NCBI GenBank assembly: GCA_022925895.1
Contig: JAKSYS010000003.1
Coordinates: 62,001 to 126,000 of the forward strand
DNA from: Fragilaria crotonensis
Lineage: Eukaryota; Bacillariophyta; Fragilariophyceae; Fragilariales; Fragilariaceae
Direction of reading: 5' to 3'
Length of the DNA: 64,000 bases
In this document: in pieces, positions 9,496 through 18,821 of the stretch
How the letters are laid out: each line of letters opens with the position of its first letter
Position numbering within the stretch: position 1 is the first letter of the stretch
Translations under genes and position numbers: made by a program
Notes under the pieces: model-generated
Databases searched by the model: none
What the model saw: the letters and a program-made list of their open reading frames with translations, nothing else
What the model was told of the DNA's origin: nothing

Positions 9496-12081
9496 TCAGC
9501 GTATATGCTGACAAATAACTGCCCTCTCTGATTTAGCTGACACTTTATGCGCCCAGTTACATGATGGTGAGTTGTCGGATCGGATGAGAAGTTTGTGAAG
9601 CGGTAGGATGCTGCGACCGTTGACCTGGAATGCTTGCTCGTCCCGAGTAATAGCTGCCGCTAGTTGCAGCAACACGACAACAAATTCCAAGATGTTGATG
9701 TGTATTTTCCCAATGTTGAATTGTTGGCGGGTGTGATCGGACCACACAACATCAAACCAATATTGGAGTTCGTGGCAGAACGCTCCTCCCCCAATTCCAC
9801 ACGCATCGCCAAGACTGGTAAATTGGGCGTCGCGCGGGATGACGTGTCCAATACTAATCGACCATGGCCTATCTTTGTTGGCCAGCAGCGATTCAATGTT
9901 GCGAATTTCAAACGCGACGGCTTCCGTCAGTTTGATGGTGGTTTTTGTTTTCCATATAAGGGCCGCCATTTCGCGCGCTATCAGCGAATCCAAGCGATGG
10001 TGCAGATGCTTGGGCAACTGAGTTGTCATATATTCTCGTTTATTGTGCCGCGAATAATACCCATTGACTTGGTGGTAACGTTGCTGGATGGTGCGACGTA
10101 ATGCGTTTTGGAATCCGAAAAACATGGCTCGTCCTTTTCGGTTTGCTCGGGAAATATCTGCCAGGGTGCCGTGTAGTTCTGCGGCTTCTAAGAGGGTACA
10201 CGATGTTTTCGTGCGCCATGCCTTGAGTGTTGATAACAGTGCTTGACGTTTGTCATCTGGGAGAGCGAACGTCAGGTTTCGGGTGTTGAAGTCCCATCCT
10301 ATCACTCGTCGGATGTGGCCGTGGACGGACTCGAATTTTTCCCAAGAAATGGGATCTGGGATTCTCCCATCAGGATATCCCAGGATCTCATAGAGAGCGA
10401 TGACGCTTGCGGCGGCCGCCAGTGGCATCAACTCTGTTATGTCACCATACATGTTGTCGTCAACATGGTGGTCATACGTTGGTGGTCGGCGACGCCCGTC
10501 TGCGTCGAACACCCCAGTGTTCAATGAATCGCGGATGGCGACTGCAAATGCATCTCGCTCGGTTTTGGTTGCCGGCGGAGCGAATTTGAATGGGGGAAGG
10601 AATGGCTGTGCTTTTTCCATTGCCATTGCTGGTTGGTTCTTCCAGTAGTGTTGTGCCAACTGCTGGCGAGCTCGTGCAACTGGTTCCCAATTCGACGGGC
10701 TTGTGTTATCTCCAAACGTTAAGCCTGTGTTCATGCTGAGGGTATTGTTTGATATTGAACTATGCATGGCCACCAATTGTGGGTTGTATTTCAGGCGGGG
10801 GAATGCACATTGCACATCGTCGTCGCCAGTGTGTCTATCGTGGTGGGGATAGGAGATGGCGAGGTTCCAATGCCATTTACAGAAGTTCATGAATGAACTT
10901 GCAAAATGGAGGGTTGGTTCGTTCTTTTTGTTGGTCCAATCATTGATGGCCATTGCTCCTGGCCACGGTCGGAAACTGCTATCTGACAATGGTCGAGGTT
11001 TCCTGCGTGCGTGGAGAACATCGACCAAGCCTTGGGGAGATAGATGAGCGTTCAGCGTAAAATGGATCAATTTTGGGTCCATGATGAGGGTCAATCCTCG
11101 TTTGCTTTGCTTCACAATCGTTGAAGCGTGCACATCTTGGTTACTGGTAACCGATTCGTGGTTACCATATTTCAAGAAGGCTTGGAAATTCTCTTCAGTT
11201 GCAGATGCTTTACATTCTGCTGGGGCTCCTATCAAGAGAATACGGCTGATGTCTGCATGTATATCAGCGTCCACAATAAGTTTGAGTTTGGCCAGGATTG
11301 ACGGTACGTCCAGGTGGGCGTTGACGTGTGGGCCTCCAATCCATCGCACCATTGTGGCGACGTCGCCATTAAAATGGAGAAGGCAGGCGGAGGTCATTAT
11401 TTTCCAATCGTTTCGAATTGTTGTTGTTGCTTCCCAGTCGGACTGGAAACCTTGCAATGGTGTAAAGTCGACAGTAGCGTATTGCTTCCTCAACATTTGG
11501 AGTTGGCGAGCACGTCGCGATGCTTTTTCAAGGTTTTTCGTTGCGCGACAGGACAAAAAACCGCTTTTTAAGACAGGTAACAAAACATGGCGAAAACATT
11601 TTTGAGAGCAAAAGAATTGGGTTGACGAATCCTTACCAAAGGGCTGCGCCAATTGTATTTGGACATTGGACGGGAGAACGATTTGGGCGAACTTGTCCAA
11701 TCGTTTTGACGTAAGTTTCCCAGTTTTCCAATGGTCTCGTTCGAATATGTTCGAATCCTGGTGCCGGTTAGCAAGGTCTTGGGTCGCGGATGCGTTTATC
11801 ATTTGGCTTAAGTATGCCGACGTAGACGGTACTGTTTCGTCGATTGCGGTACTCACAACGGTATCACCACTGGTGGTTCTTTTGGTGGCACTAGCGACTC
11901 CTGGCATCGTGTTTGCTTGAGTGGTCGCACCATTCCCCTGGCTTTCAGTTGATTGTTTTAGGCCAGTATCTGATATTGCTTGGTGTCGTCTCTGCTGGGG
12001 AATTGATATCGCAGGTGTTGGTTCAACACTAATCGATGGCAGTGAATAATGAAATGCTTTCTTGGGAATTTGAAGATGCAA
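9496..12081 (-). CDS. Reverse transcriptase-RNase H ORF of the retrotransposon
   Basis: An 861-residue ORF. A long N-terminal extension precedes the polymerase core, where 'HHVDDNMYGD' is the x-DD active-site box. Thumb and connection-like sequence follows. Near the C-terminus is an RNase H domain with its acidic residues in order: 'SLGDA', 'INILEF' and 'IRSDNS'. I see no integrase of the DDE type, no protease motif and no envelope, which excludes copia, gypsy and retroviral classes and fits the DIRS order. It lies between the gag-like and recombinase-type ORFs in the same orientation. Confidence 0.75.
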   Translation of the reverse strand: MHLQIPKKAFHYSLPSISVEPTPAISIPQQRRHQAISDTGLKQSTESQGNGATTQANTMPGVASATKRTTSGDTVVSTAIDETVPSTSAYLSQMINASATQDLANRHQDSNIFERDHWKTGKLTSKRLDKFAQIVLPSNVQIQLAQPFGKDSSTQFFCSQKCFRHVLLPVLKSGFLSCRATKNLEKASRRARQLQMLRKQYATVDFTPLQGFQSDWEATTTIRNDWKIMTSACLLHFNGDVATMVRWIGGPHVNAHLDVPSILAKLKLIVDADIHADISRILLIGAPAECKASATEENFQAFLKYGNHESVTSNQDVHASTIVKQSKRGLTLIMDPKLIHFTLNAHLSPQGLVDVLHARRKPRPLSDSSFRPWPGAMAINDWTNKKNEPTLHFASSFMNFCKWHWNLAISYPHHDRHTGDDDVQCAFPRLKYNPQLVAMHSSISNNTLSMNTGLTFGDNTSPSNWEPVARARQQLAQHYWKNQPAMAMEKAQPFLPPFKFAPPATKTERDAFAVAIRDSLNTGVFDADGRRRPPTYDHHVDDNMYGDITELMPLAAAASVIALYEILGYPDGRIPDPISWEKFESVHGHIRRVIGWDFNTRNLTFALPDDKRQALLSTLKAWRTKTSCTLLEAAELHGTLADISRANRKGRAMFFGFQNALRRTIQQRYHQVNGYYSRHNKREYMTTQLPKHLHHRLDSLIAREMAALIWKTKTTIKLTEAVAFEIRNIESLLANKDRPWSISIGHVIPRDAQFTSLGDACGIGGGAFCHELQYWFDVVWSDHTRQQFNIGKIHINILEFVVVLLQLAAAITRDEQAFQVNGRSILPLHKLLIRSDNSPSCNWAHKVSAKSERAVICQHIR

Positions 12082-12138
12082 ATTTGGGTAGAACGCTGGG
12101 ACTAATATTAGTAAGGATAGACGAAATAGGTTAGATTA

Positions 12139-14643
12139 TTAGTGGTTCGACGCTGCGGTACTCGATCGCGTTTGCGTAACGTTACCTGGTGGGTTCGCCC
12201 AGTTGACAGCGTCTGTGTGCCATGTGACCGATTCATGGTTGGTTACCCATTCGTTCAATTTGATTTTCAAGTCGCGAGGGACTTGGTTCAATTGTTTCGG
12301 GAAGTGATAAAATGCACATGTTGGTATAGTGCATGTTCGTCCCTCGTATGCGCTCCGGCAACATAGGATAGTAAATTTGTTATCTCTGGTCGGGTGAGGG
12401 AAGATTGCACCTGGGTGAGGCAGCTTTTGCGGAGCAGGGTTTGCGTGGACAAATACTGTCTTTCCCGGGGGTACACTGTTGGAGTTTGGACCCGCTGACG
12501 TTGGGCTGCCATTTGGAGTGACTGTATGAGCCACTTGGTTCGGGGAACCGGTTTGGCGATTCCCACTGGATACAAAGGGCCGGTTTCGGGATGAAAGATT
12601 GCCATTCGAGTCGTGTGCTGCGTCTCTCTTCTTTCTGTTCAATTCCTCCTTTGTATGCTCGGGTTGGAAGAGTTTGAAAATAACCGATGTATCTCTGTAA
12701 GTGCCAGCATTTGCAGACAGCACTGCGAGGGTAAAGCGGCTGCGTAATTCGGCTGCTTGTTGTTGTGCAATGTCAAATATAGACGGGGAGATCTCGTTAC
12801 CTGCTTTGAGGGCTGCTTTATAGTTGGTTTTCCTTGCTTCTGATACGAAACCGATTATTGTTGACTGGATTTCTTGGCTGACGTTAAACATAACCTCCTT
12901 GATGTTACGATGGCGAGCTGCGAATCTGCGACCATCGTTGGTTCGCAGAATCTTCATGAATTTTGCGATTTCTGCCCAGATAAGTGGCGGTCGCTCAGCA
13001 TTGAATTCGATGATGACGCACATCAACCCAAAAAAATTTCCAACCATCTCATGGATCTCTGAGAGTGTTCCCATGTACCCAAAATGGTAGAGATCGGTTG
13101 TTTTTGCGTTATACCGACTCTGGTCTTCTTCGACTTGCTCTTGTTGAGTTAGTTGAAGCTCGCCTTGCTGGCGTGTAATGTATGTCGCACTGTTAGTTCG
13201 GGGTGGCGCTAGATGGTGCAATCCGAAGTTGGTTTTGACGCCTTCTGGGTTCAGTACCGTGTGTTGGGACTCCCATTGGCCCATGCGGATAGCTGCAGTG
13301 AGAGGTTGGTCAAACATTCTTGGGACAAGGTTGCTTGACGATGCAAAGCAGTTGTCCTGAAGGCTAAGTTCAGCCGCCATTGACTCAACTGCTTCCTGCA
13401 TAGCTTTTGTTGCTTTAGAATTTTTGTTCGCCGTGAGAACGGGTGCGAACAGAGGATGAATAGTTGCTTGGACAAACATAGGAGTGTGGGTACCGTCCTC
13501 CTCAATCGTATAGTGAACAGCGCCAAAGAGAATACTGTAGAAGCGTTTTGAATCTTCTGCTTCAGAAACTTTATCCCTTTCGGTTCCTGTAAGCGTCTTG
13601 GAAGACGAGTCTGAAATGGCTTTTGCCAACCCGTCAAGCAACGCGGTTATACCAGAGTCCGGATGGGATGGGATCAATGCTGTCGTACCGATTGCGGCAC
13701 CTGTTTCTCCCGCAATTGCGAGTGCTTGCTCTGGAGGTGCCGCCTCCAATATTTTTGTTCCATAAGTCAACAATGCCTTTTCTTTCTCTTCGAGGACTCG
13801 TTTGATAACCTCGTGGTATAAAGCGTCCTCAGGCGTAAGGTATGTCACGATGGTAGTAAATCGGGATACAAGGGCGATTGGCCGTTGTGAATTCGGCTTT
13901 TCGAGGTTTTCATACCGGAAGAGGACGTCCTTTGCTTGCAATGATAAGTTGTCGAGCTTGCGGATGCCATATCGCATGGCCTCGTACCAGACTGCGGTCA
14001 TACTTCCTGGTGTGGCTGATGGGATATCCGATTCGGTGACGACCGACTCCTTGAACTCAGAATAATCCTTTACTCCTCCAGTGACGGGGATCACCTTTGG
14101 AATTGCAACAAAACATGGTTCTTTAGTTGCGACGTTGAGGTCGATGCCAATACGGTCTGGCCCAGCAACTTCAATTTCAACAAATTCATCTTCATTTGGT
14201 GGAGCATCCTCTTCGAGGGGGTTGGTGTCTGAAGTTGGGAGCTTGAGAACGTTTGCTTCGGCACGGGTTTCGCAGATGCTGAGGAGGTCGCCTCTCACAT
14301 CCTTCATCCTGATGGTGACAGGGCAGAAGACTTCTAAAGAGTCACCGAGGCTTCCGGCAAAGACTTCTTCGTTGTTCCTGCCTTGGGCTGGAAATGGGCA
14401 CGTCATGACTTGCATTTTGAAGCTCGGCATGACGAATGCGAGTTGCTTGACCACGCTAATGTCACACAATGTGGCGAATCTGGTGAGTGGTGAGCAAGTC
14501 TTGGCAAATGTTGCGTTGACTTTCTCGACATGGTCGGGGTTGGGGTCGTATGCGTCTGCGAAGCTAGAGAGCTTAGCGGCAGTTGCGACGTTGAGTGCGC
14601 GTTCGCGGAACGAGAGGTCTCGGGCTGCGGTTGCAAAGTTCAT
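12139..14643 (-). CDS. Gag-like ORF with CCCH-type finger
   Basis: An 834-residue ORF, first in the element's sense order. Most of it is an Ala-rich, mainly helical region without a family I can name. A low-complexity Ser/Asn/Pro linker follows, then a Cys/His cluster near the C-terminus ('CCRSAYEGRTCTIPTCAFYH'), compatible with a CCCH zinc finger. Nucleic-acid binding by this finger would replace the usual gag zinc knuckle. It is called gag-like by position and finger only. Confidence 0.55.
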   Translation of the reverse strand: MNFATAARDLSFRERALNVATAAKLSSFADAYDPNPDHVEKVNATFAKTCSPLTRFATLCDISVVKQLAFVMPSFKMQVMTCPFPAQGRNNEEVFAGSLGDSLEVFCPVTIRMKDVRGDLLSICETRAEANVLKLPTSDTNPLEEDAPPNEDEFVEIEVAGPDRIGIDLNVATKEPCFVAIPKVIPVTGGVKDYSEFKESVVTESDIPSATPGSMTAVWYEAMRYGIRKLDNLSLQAKDVLFRYENLEKPNSQRPIALVSRFTTIVTYLTPEDALYHEVIKRVLEEKEKALLTYGTKILEAAPPEQALAIAGETGAAIGTTALIPSHPDSGITALLDGLAKAISDSSSKTLTGTERDKVSEAEDSKRFYSILFGAVHYTIEEDGTHTPMFVQATIHPLFAPVLTANKNSKATKAMQEAVESMAAELSLQDNCFASSSNLVPRMFDQPLTAAIRMGQWESQHTVLNPEGVKTNFGLHHLAPPRTNSATYITRQQGELQLTQQEQVEEDQSRYNAKTTDLYHFGYMGTLSEIHEMVGNFFGLMCVIIEFNAERPPLIWAEIAKFMKILRTNDGRRFAARHRNIKEVMFNVSQEIQSTIIGFVSEARKTNYKAALKAGNEISPSIFDIAQQQAAELRSRFTLAVLSANAGTYRDTSVIFKLFQPEHTKEELNRKKRDAAHDSNGNLSSRNRPFVSSGNRQTGSPNQVAHTVTPNGSPTSAGPNSNSVPPGKTVFVHANPAPQKLPHPGAIFPHPTRDNKFTILCCRSAYEGRTCTIPTCAFYHFPKQLNQVPRDLKIKLNEWVTNHESVTWHTDAVNWANPPGNVTQTRSSTAASNH

Positions 14644-15942
14644 CTTGTGTTGTGAAGGCTTATCGAGAAATTCGACGGATTGTGAGCTTATTTGGTAAAT
14701 CGCGATGAGTATAAATGGAAACGTTGACCTTTACGTTACGTGCAGATAAATACTGCATTTATTGGAAGGACGGGGTTGAGTAACACTTTGCTAAATAATG
14801 GTTTATATTGCGAAGGGGAATGAAATTAATTGCGTCATCTGTCTTAAAACTTCGCTATAATAATGTTGGTTTACATAGGTGAATGTGATCTTGGTAAGTG
14901 GGTCTGGTTTGCATATCCAGATGCTAGTGTAGGGATAGATAGGGGAGGTAAAGTGGGAATGGGCTCATTGGGACGTGAGAAATCATAGCTGTATTTATGT
15001 TTGATCTCGAATAAAAGTGTGAACGAAGATTTTACTAGTCGGGATGTGAGGACAAAAAGTCCCGGACCAGAATTCGGACATTTATTGACCTTACAGTTAT
15101 GCCGGCCCCAGTAGTAATTTTGGTCATTTCTACTATCATAGAGTCATAGCCCAGTTGCGTGTGTGAGACATTGGGCTGGGCTTGAATGAAATTCGTCTTA
15201 GAACTGATTGGGATGTATTAGGCTTTTTGGGTTTTCATCATGAGATAACGATTTGGTTCGTGTGGGTGCTTTCAATTGCGATTGAGATGATGGATACGGA
15301 TTGCTATGGTTTGTTTATGATCGTAATTGTTGAAAATTGGATCTCATCGTTACGAGCAACGCGTTGTAATATGGAATAGTTCGCTACGAACGCTGATTAC
15401 TTTGTGTGCAGTCATGTCCGTCTGTTTTTTAAAAAAAATTGTATTTTTCCCTTGAGTTGTTTTTCGCCATTGATCGGTAGCTGTAGTTGGTGTAAAGTAA
15501 TATTGGATCGAATGGCAGAGCATGTTCATCCGTAGGTGTAAAAGTGATACCAAAAAGGCTAGGATGTGTAAATTTCGAGCATTAGGTGTCAGATAAGTTG
15601 CCGCTCGGCAGGGGTTATCGACCGATCGTGTGCGCGCCATTGGCTAGATATTGATAAGCGCAATGGTTTGCTGAAAGACTGCTGGACCCTGATTAAAAGG
15701 GTACCATGCAGGTATAACTTTGTTATAATGCCGTATCGAAAGATAACGAAGCATCATTAGTCAGACGATTACTGCGTCGCAGTAGTCGTCGACTGTTGTT
15801 TACAACTGAAGCGCGCCATTGGTCAGATTTTGATAGACACAATGGTTTGCAAAATAAATGTTGGGCTCATTTGAGCTCCAAACATAAGCAGATCAGAGAT
15901 AGTAAGCAACACGCGTAGTGTCGCTTCATTGTCGTGATCAAA
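14644..15942 (-). other. Leader region of the YR retrotransposon
   Basis: About 1.3 kb between repeat B' and the gag-like ORF, upstream in element sense. It is AT-richer than the ORFs and has no convincing coding potential. It presumably holds the element's promoter and priming signals, but none is recognisable by eye. Confidence 0.5.
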
Positions 15943-16191
15943 TTAGCAAAAAAAAAGTACATCGGCAGATATCGCATCACCGATGTATTCAAATCGCTCA
16001 TTTGCAAAACAAGTGAGTGATTTCCATCAGGGAACAAGTTGTTTGCCCTCGACCGCGCTGCGGTCGAATGTCCTAGGGCCGTCAGTATGTCATTTACGTA
16101 ACGACAGATGTTAGATAGACACTTGGGTACTGCAATAGAAGGGAGTAGCTTACTCGTCTACTGTTGCATTGGCTTAGTGTCTTATCTGCAA
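15943..16191 (-). repeat. Split direct repeat, copy B' (5' terminal)
   Basis: Partner of 7137-7383. It forms the outer 5' end of the retrotransposon in element sense and abuts the interrupted arm of the foldback element at 16192. Confidence 0.9.
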
Positions 16192-16211
16192 ACAACCCTA
16201 CTCCTTCCGTC

Positions 16212-18098
16212 CAGGCTGTGTTAAACTGGGGTGTACCCCAAAAAACCCCAGAATAAGCTTATTCTGGGGTGCATTTGGGTCTACAATTGGGGTGTAAATT
16301 GGGGTACGTGACTACTGGTAGTGGTTGTACAATTTCTACCTGACGAAACAGGCAATTTACTAAGTACTGTAGTGGATCAAGGGAGAGATCAGTGAGCTAG
16401 TAAGAATGATAGCTCCCCATCTTTTCCCATTTTATCAATAAAAAATCAGACTCAAAGGTTACAGTTACAGGAAAGGCAGCTGCAAGACCACCAAGGAACC
16501 ACTTGAGTGGTTCAAATCCATTCTTGTCAAGAAATAAAAGCCCAAGTCTCGGCAAACTCCTCCAAGTGGTGCTCGTCACTTTCAACAACTGCCTTGATGC
16601 ATGCATCCTGTGCAAGCAGCTGCTATGTATAACCAAAACACTCCTGAAGGCAATGCCCGTCATTGCAGCATCTTGAGCAGTGACACAATGTCCGTAACAA
16701 GGCTTGAACAACCGCTCGTGGAATTGAGTTGGTTTTGCAATCTATGCTGATGGCTGCTTGCTGGCCTCCACTAACTTGACAATTTACATAACAACACTAA
16801 ATCCGATTAAATGTCATTCAAATGACGTCGGCATACGACACGCTACTTAGAACCGGTGTAGAAAATTTAGCTCCACGTGGAAGCCATTTAAGAAGGGAAT
16901 TTCAGAATTATTCGTGAAGATATTCTTTCAACGCAAATCTGCCGCCGGCCCTCCCTGTCACAGCCGAAATTTGAACGCACACTTGCATTATTTACAATTA
17001 TATCTATGGATACATATATATCGCACACGATTTCAGTGCTTGTGCTCCTGTACAATAAATATAACACCACCTCGTGTATACTCCTACCAGCAGCGGTACA
17101 AATCGATTCATCAAATATAACTAAGACAAAACTACGATCTTTTGATACTGCATTTCTACAGGAGTGGGTCGTCGACTGTACTCCAGTAGCACAGTTGACA
17201 TGTACAGTCTACTCGGAGTCCAGTACTGAAGTACCTGGTACTCTACTATCGGTAGAAATGAAATCATGCTACTACAGTACGTCGATACGAATGCGACTAC
17301 TACAGTACGACTAACAATGCTACTACCTGGTTCTACGGTACGTCGATACCAGTGCTCGTACGCCGGTGTTGATGCTGTCAAATGAGACCCATCAAAAAAT
17401 GCTTTGAAAATCAATCAAAACAGGTTCACTCCCATTGTCATTACAACTGACTGACTACAATTGCTACATTTAAAGAAGACACAGACTGGAAGTAAGAAAA
17501 AGGGTCAACTACAAGAGAAATGGACCCACAGTTGAGGGTCCATTGTCACAAATTCAATATTGGTATTTTTGTGTACATCGGATGCGTTCGAGTGTGTGAC
17601 ATACCATGACCTCCGTTTCTACGTGTTTCTACGTAACTGTGTAGGATTATACCGGAGCTCCCGTACAAATCAAATTCAAAATTCAGCGCGGCTCAAACGA
17701 GGACACAACGGCAATGTAGCCGGCCGGTCCGAGCGTGCCAGATTATTTGCCGGACGATGAAATCAGAAACGGATGAGTTTTTTTTTCAGGATTCCCATGA
17801 TGTCACGAAAACGTCACATGAATGACATTTAATCGGAATTAAGAAAAAGCAACTCCAAGATCTTGGGTTTCCCTCCAAAACCTTCGAGTACAACGGTATC
17901 CCCAACCAATTCTAAGTGATTTTAAACAGGGGTTAATTGGAGGGTCTAATTAGGGTTAGCACCCCAGAATCATCTAAACACCCCAGATTAATACTATCGC
18001 GTACGTGTTCTACGTGCGTTTAAACTGGGGTAAATTGGAGGGTCTAATTGGGGTAAATACCCCAGAATAAGCAAAATACCCCAGTTTAACACAGCTTG
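16212..18098. mobile_element. hAT-like DNA element, 1.9 kb, with 8-bp TSD
   Basis: Terminal inverted repeats read 'caggctgtgttaaactgggg' at the left end and 'caagctgtgttaaactgggg' at the right end in reverse complement. The flanks 16204-16211 and 18099-18106 are the same 8 bp, 'cttccgtc', the duplication length of hAT transposases. Subterminal sequence repeats the words 'ccccag' and 'aattggagggtctaatt'. A 104-residue minus-strand ORF at 16397-16711 contains 'ESDFLLIKWEKMGSY', faintly like a C-terminal segment of protist hAT-related proteins. No full transposase is present, so the copy is non-autonomous. Superfamily is inferred from TSD length and TIR start. Confidence 0.75.
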
Positions 18099-18106
18099 CT
18101 TCCGTC

Positions 18107-18296
18107 TCCCAAGATACGCACGAATTCGCCAGTCGCACGAATTCGCCAGTCGCACGAATTCGCCAGTCGCACGAATTTGCCAGATTCCTTCGATTCGAAC
18201 TTCGAACTGCTGCGTCCCTTTTACAAATACGAGTACTATGATGATATGATGATACAAACTACTCGGAGTACAAACTAATTCTTTGTACATACATGA
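18107..18296 (+). repeat. Inner part of foldback left arm, with 17-bp tandem repeats
   Basis: Reverse complement of most of 18489-18660. It contains four consecutive copies, the last diverged, of the 17-bp unit 'cgcacgaattcgccagt'. The partner arm holds three, so the arms differ by one repeat unit. Confidence 0.85.
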
Positions 18297-18488
18297 TGTT
18301 ACTGTTACCAGAACTCATGATGTCGCATTTCACCAGAACAGATTCATAGCGTGCCTGGCTCATGCCGGTTCGGCTGACATTTGTGCAATTCACATGTAAT
18401 ATATCCGACTTATCAAAGCCCTCCCGATCCTTTATGGCTAAATCCTTCATGTCTAAACTGGACGAACACAAATGAATTCATCGGATTT

Positions 18489-18690
18489 TCATGTATGTAC
18501 AAAGAATTAGTTTGTACTCCGAGTAGTTTGTATCATCATATCATCATAGTACTCGTATTTGTAAAAGGGACGCAGCAGTTCGAAGTTCGAATCGAAGGAA
18601 TCTGGCAAATTCGTGCGACTGGCGAATTCGTGCGACTGGCGAATTCGTGCGTATCTTGGGAGACGGAAGGAGTAGGGTTGTTTAGTTCTT
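18489..18690 (-). repeat. Right arm of foldback element
   Basis: A 202-bp inverted copy of the dispersed left arm. It holds three units of the 17-bp tandem repeat and ends 131 bp before the start codon of the copper monooxygenase gene. Confidence 0.85.
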
Positions 18691-18821
18691 TCATATTAAC
18701 GAGATGCAGGCATACAGACACGATTTACGAAGGACAACGACGATTCAAATCCGTTCATCAAAGATTTTGCGCCGACGTTTTCACAAAACGCTCGAGGAAC
18801 CATCGAGTAAATTGTAATACA

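Larger units (their letters stand above)
6869..16191 (-). mobile_element. DIRS-order (Ngaro/PAT-like) tyrosine-recombinase retrotransposon with split direct repeats
   Basis: A 9.3-kb element transcribed on the minus strand. Read in its own sense the order is repeat B', gag-like ORF, RT-RNase H ORF, YR-type ORF, repeat A', repeat B, repeat A. This is the 'A1-ORFs-B1-A2-B2' split-direct-repeat plan known for Ngaro, PAT and VIPER-type elements, not LTRs. It has no target-site duplication, as expected for integration by a tyrosine recombinase. Copies A/A' are identical over 244 bp, and B/B' match apart from the length of one poly-A run, so the insertion is recent. It carries three long ORFs and looks largely whole. 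The class is supported by ORF content and repeat architecture. The exact family within the order is not resolved. Confidence 0.8.
6862..18690. mobile_element. Foldback element split by two later insertions
   Basis: The right arm (18489-18690) is the reverse complement of the left arm, which is now in three pieces: 6862-6870, 16192-16211 and 18107-18296. The outermost 29 bp of the right arm match the left tip 6862-6870 ('aagaactaa') joined to 16192-16211. The YR retrotransposon (6869-16191) and the hAT-like element (16212-18098) therefore sit inside the left arm. Without the inserts the element would be about 610 bp: arms of roughly 202-219 bp around a 192-bp loop (18297-18488). I found no convincing target duplication at its outer ends and no transposase in it. 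It is probably a non-autonomous DNA element. Confidence 0.75.

Noticed and set aside
8222-14643. Copia, gypsy or LINE identity for the large retroelement
   Set aside because: No DDE integrase, protease or endonuclease signature is visible. The repeats are split direct repeats rather than LTRs, and a YR-type ORF is present with no target duplication.
18107-18180. CRISPR-like array of 17-bp repeats
   Set aside because: The units are directly tandem without spacers and lie in a foldback arm in a eukaryotic context.
18381-18821. Extended N-terminus of the copper monooxygenase
   Set aside because: The extension runs through the foldback repeat. The ATG at 18822 opens a clean signal peptide and is preferred.
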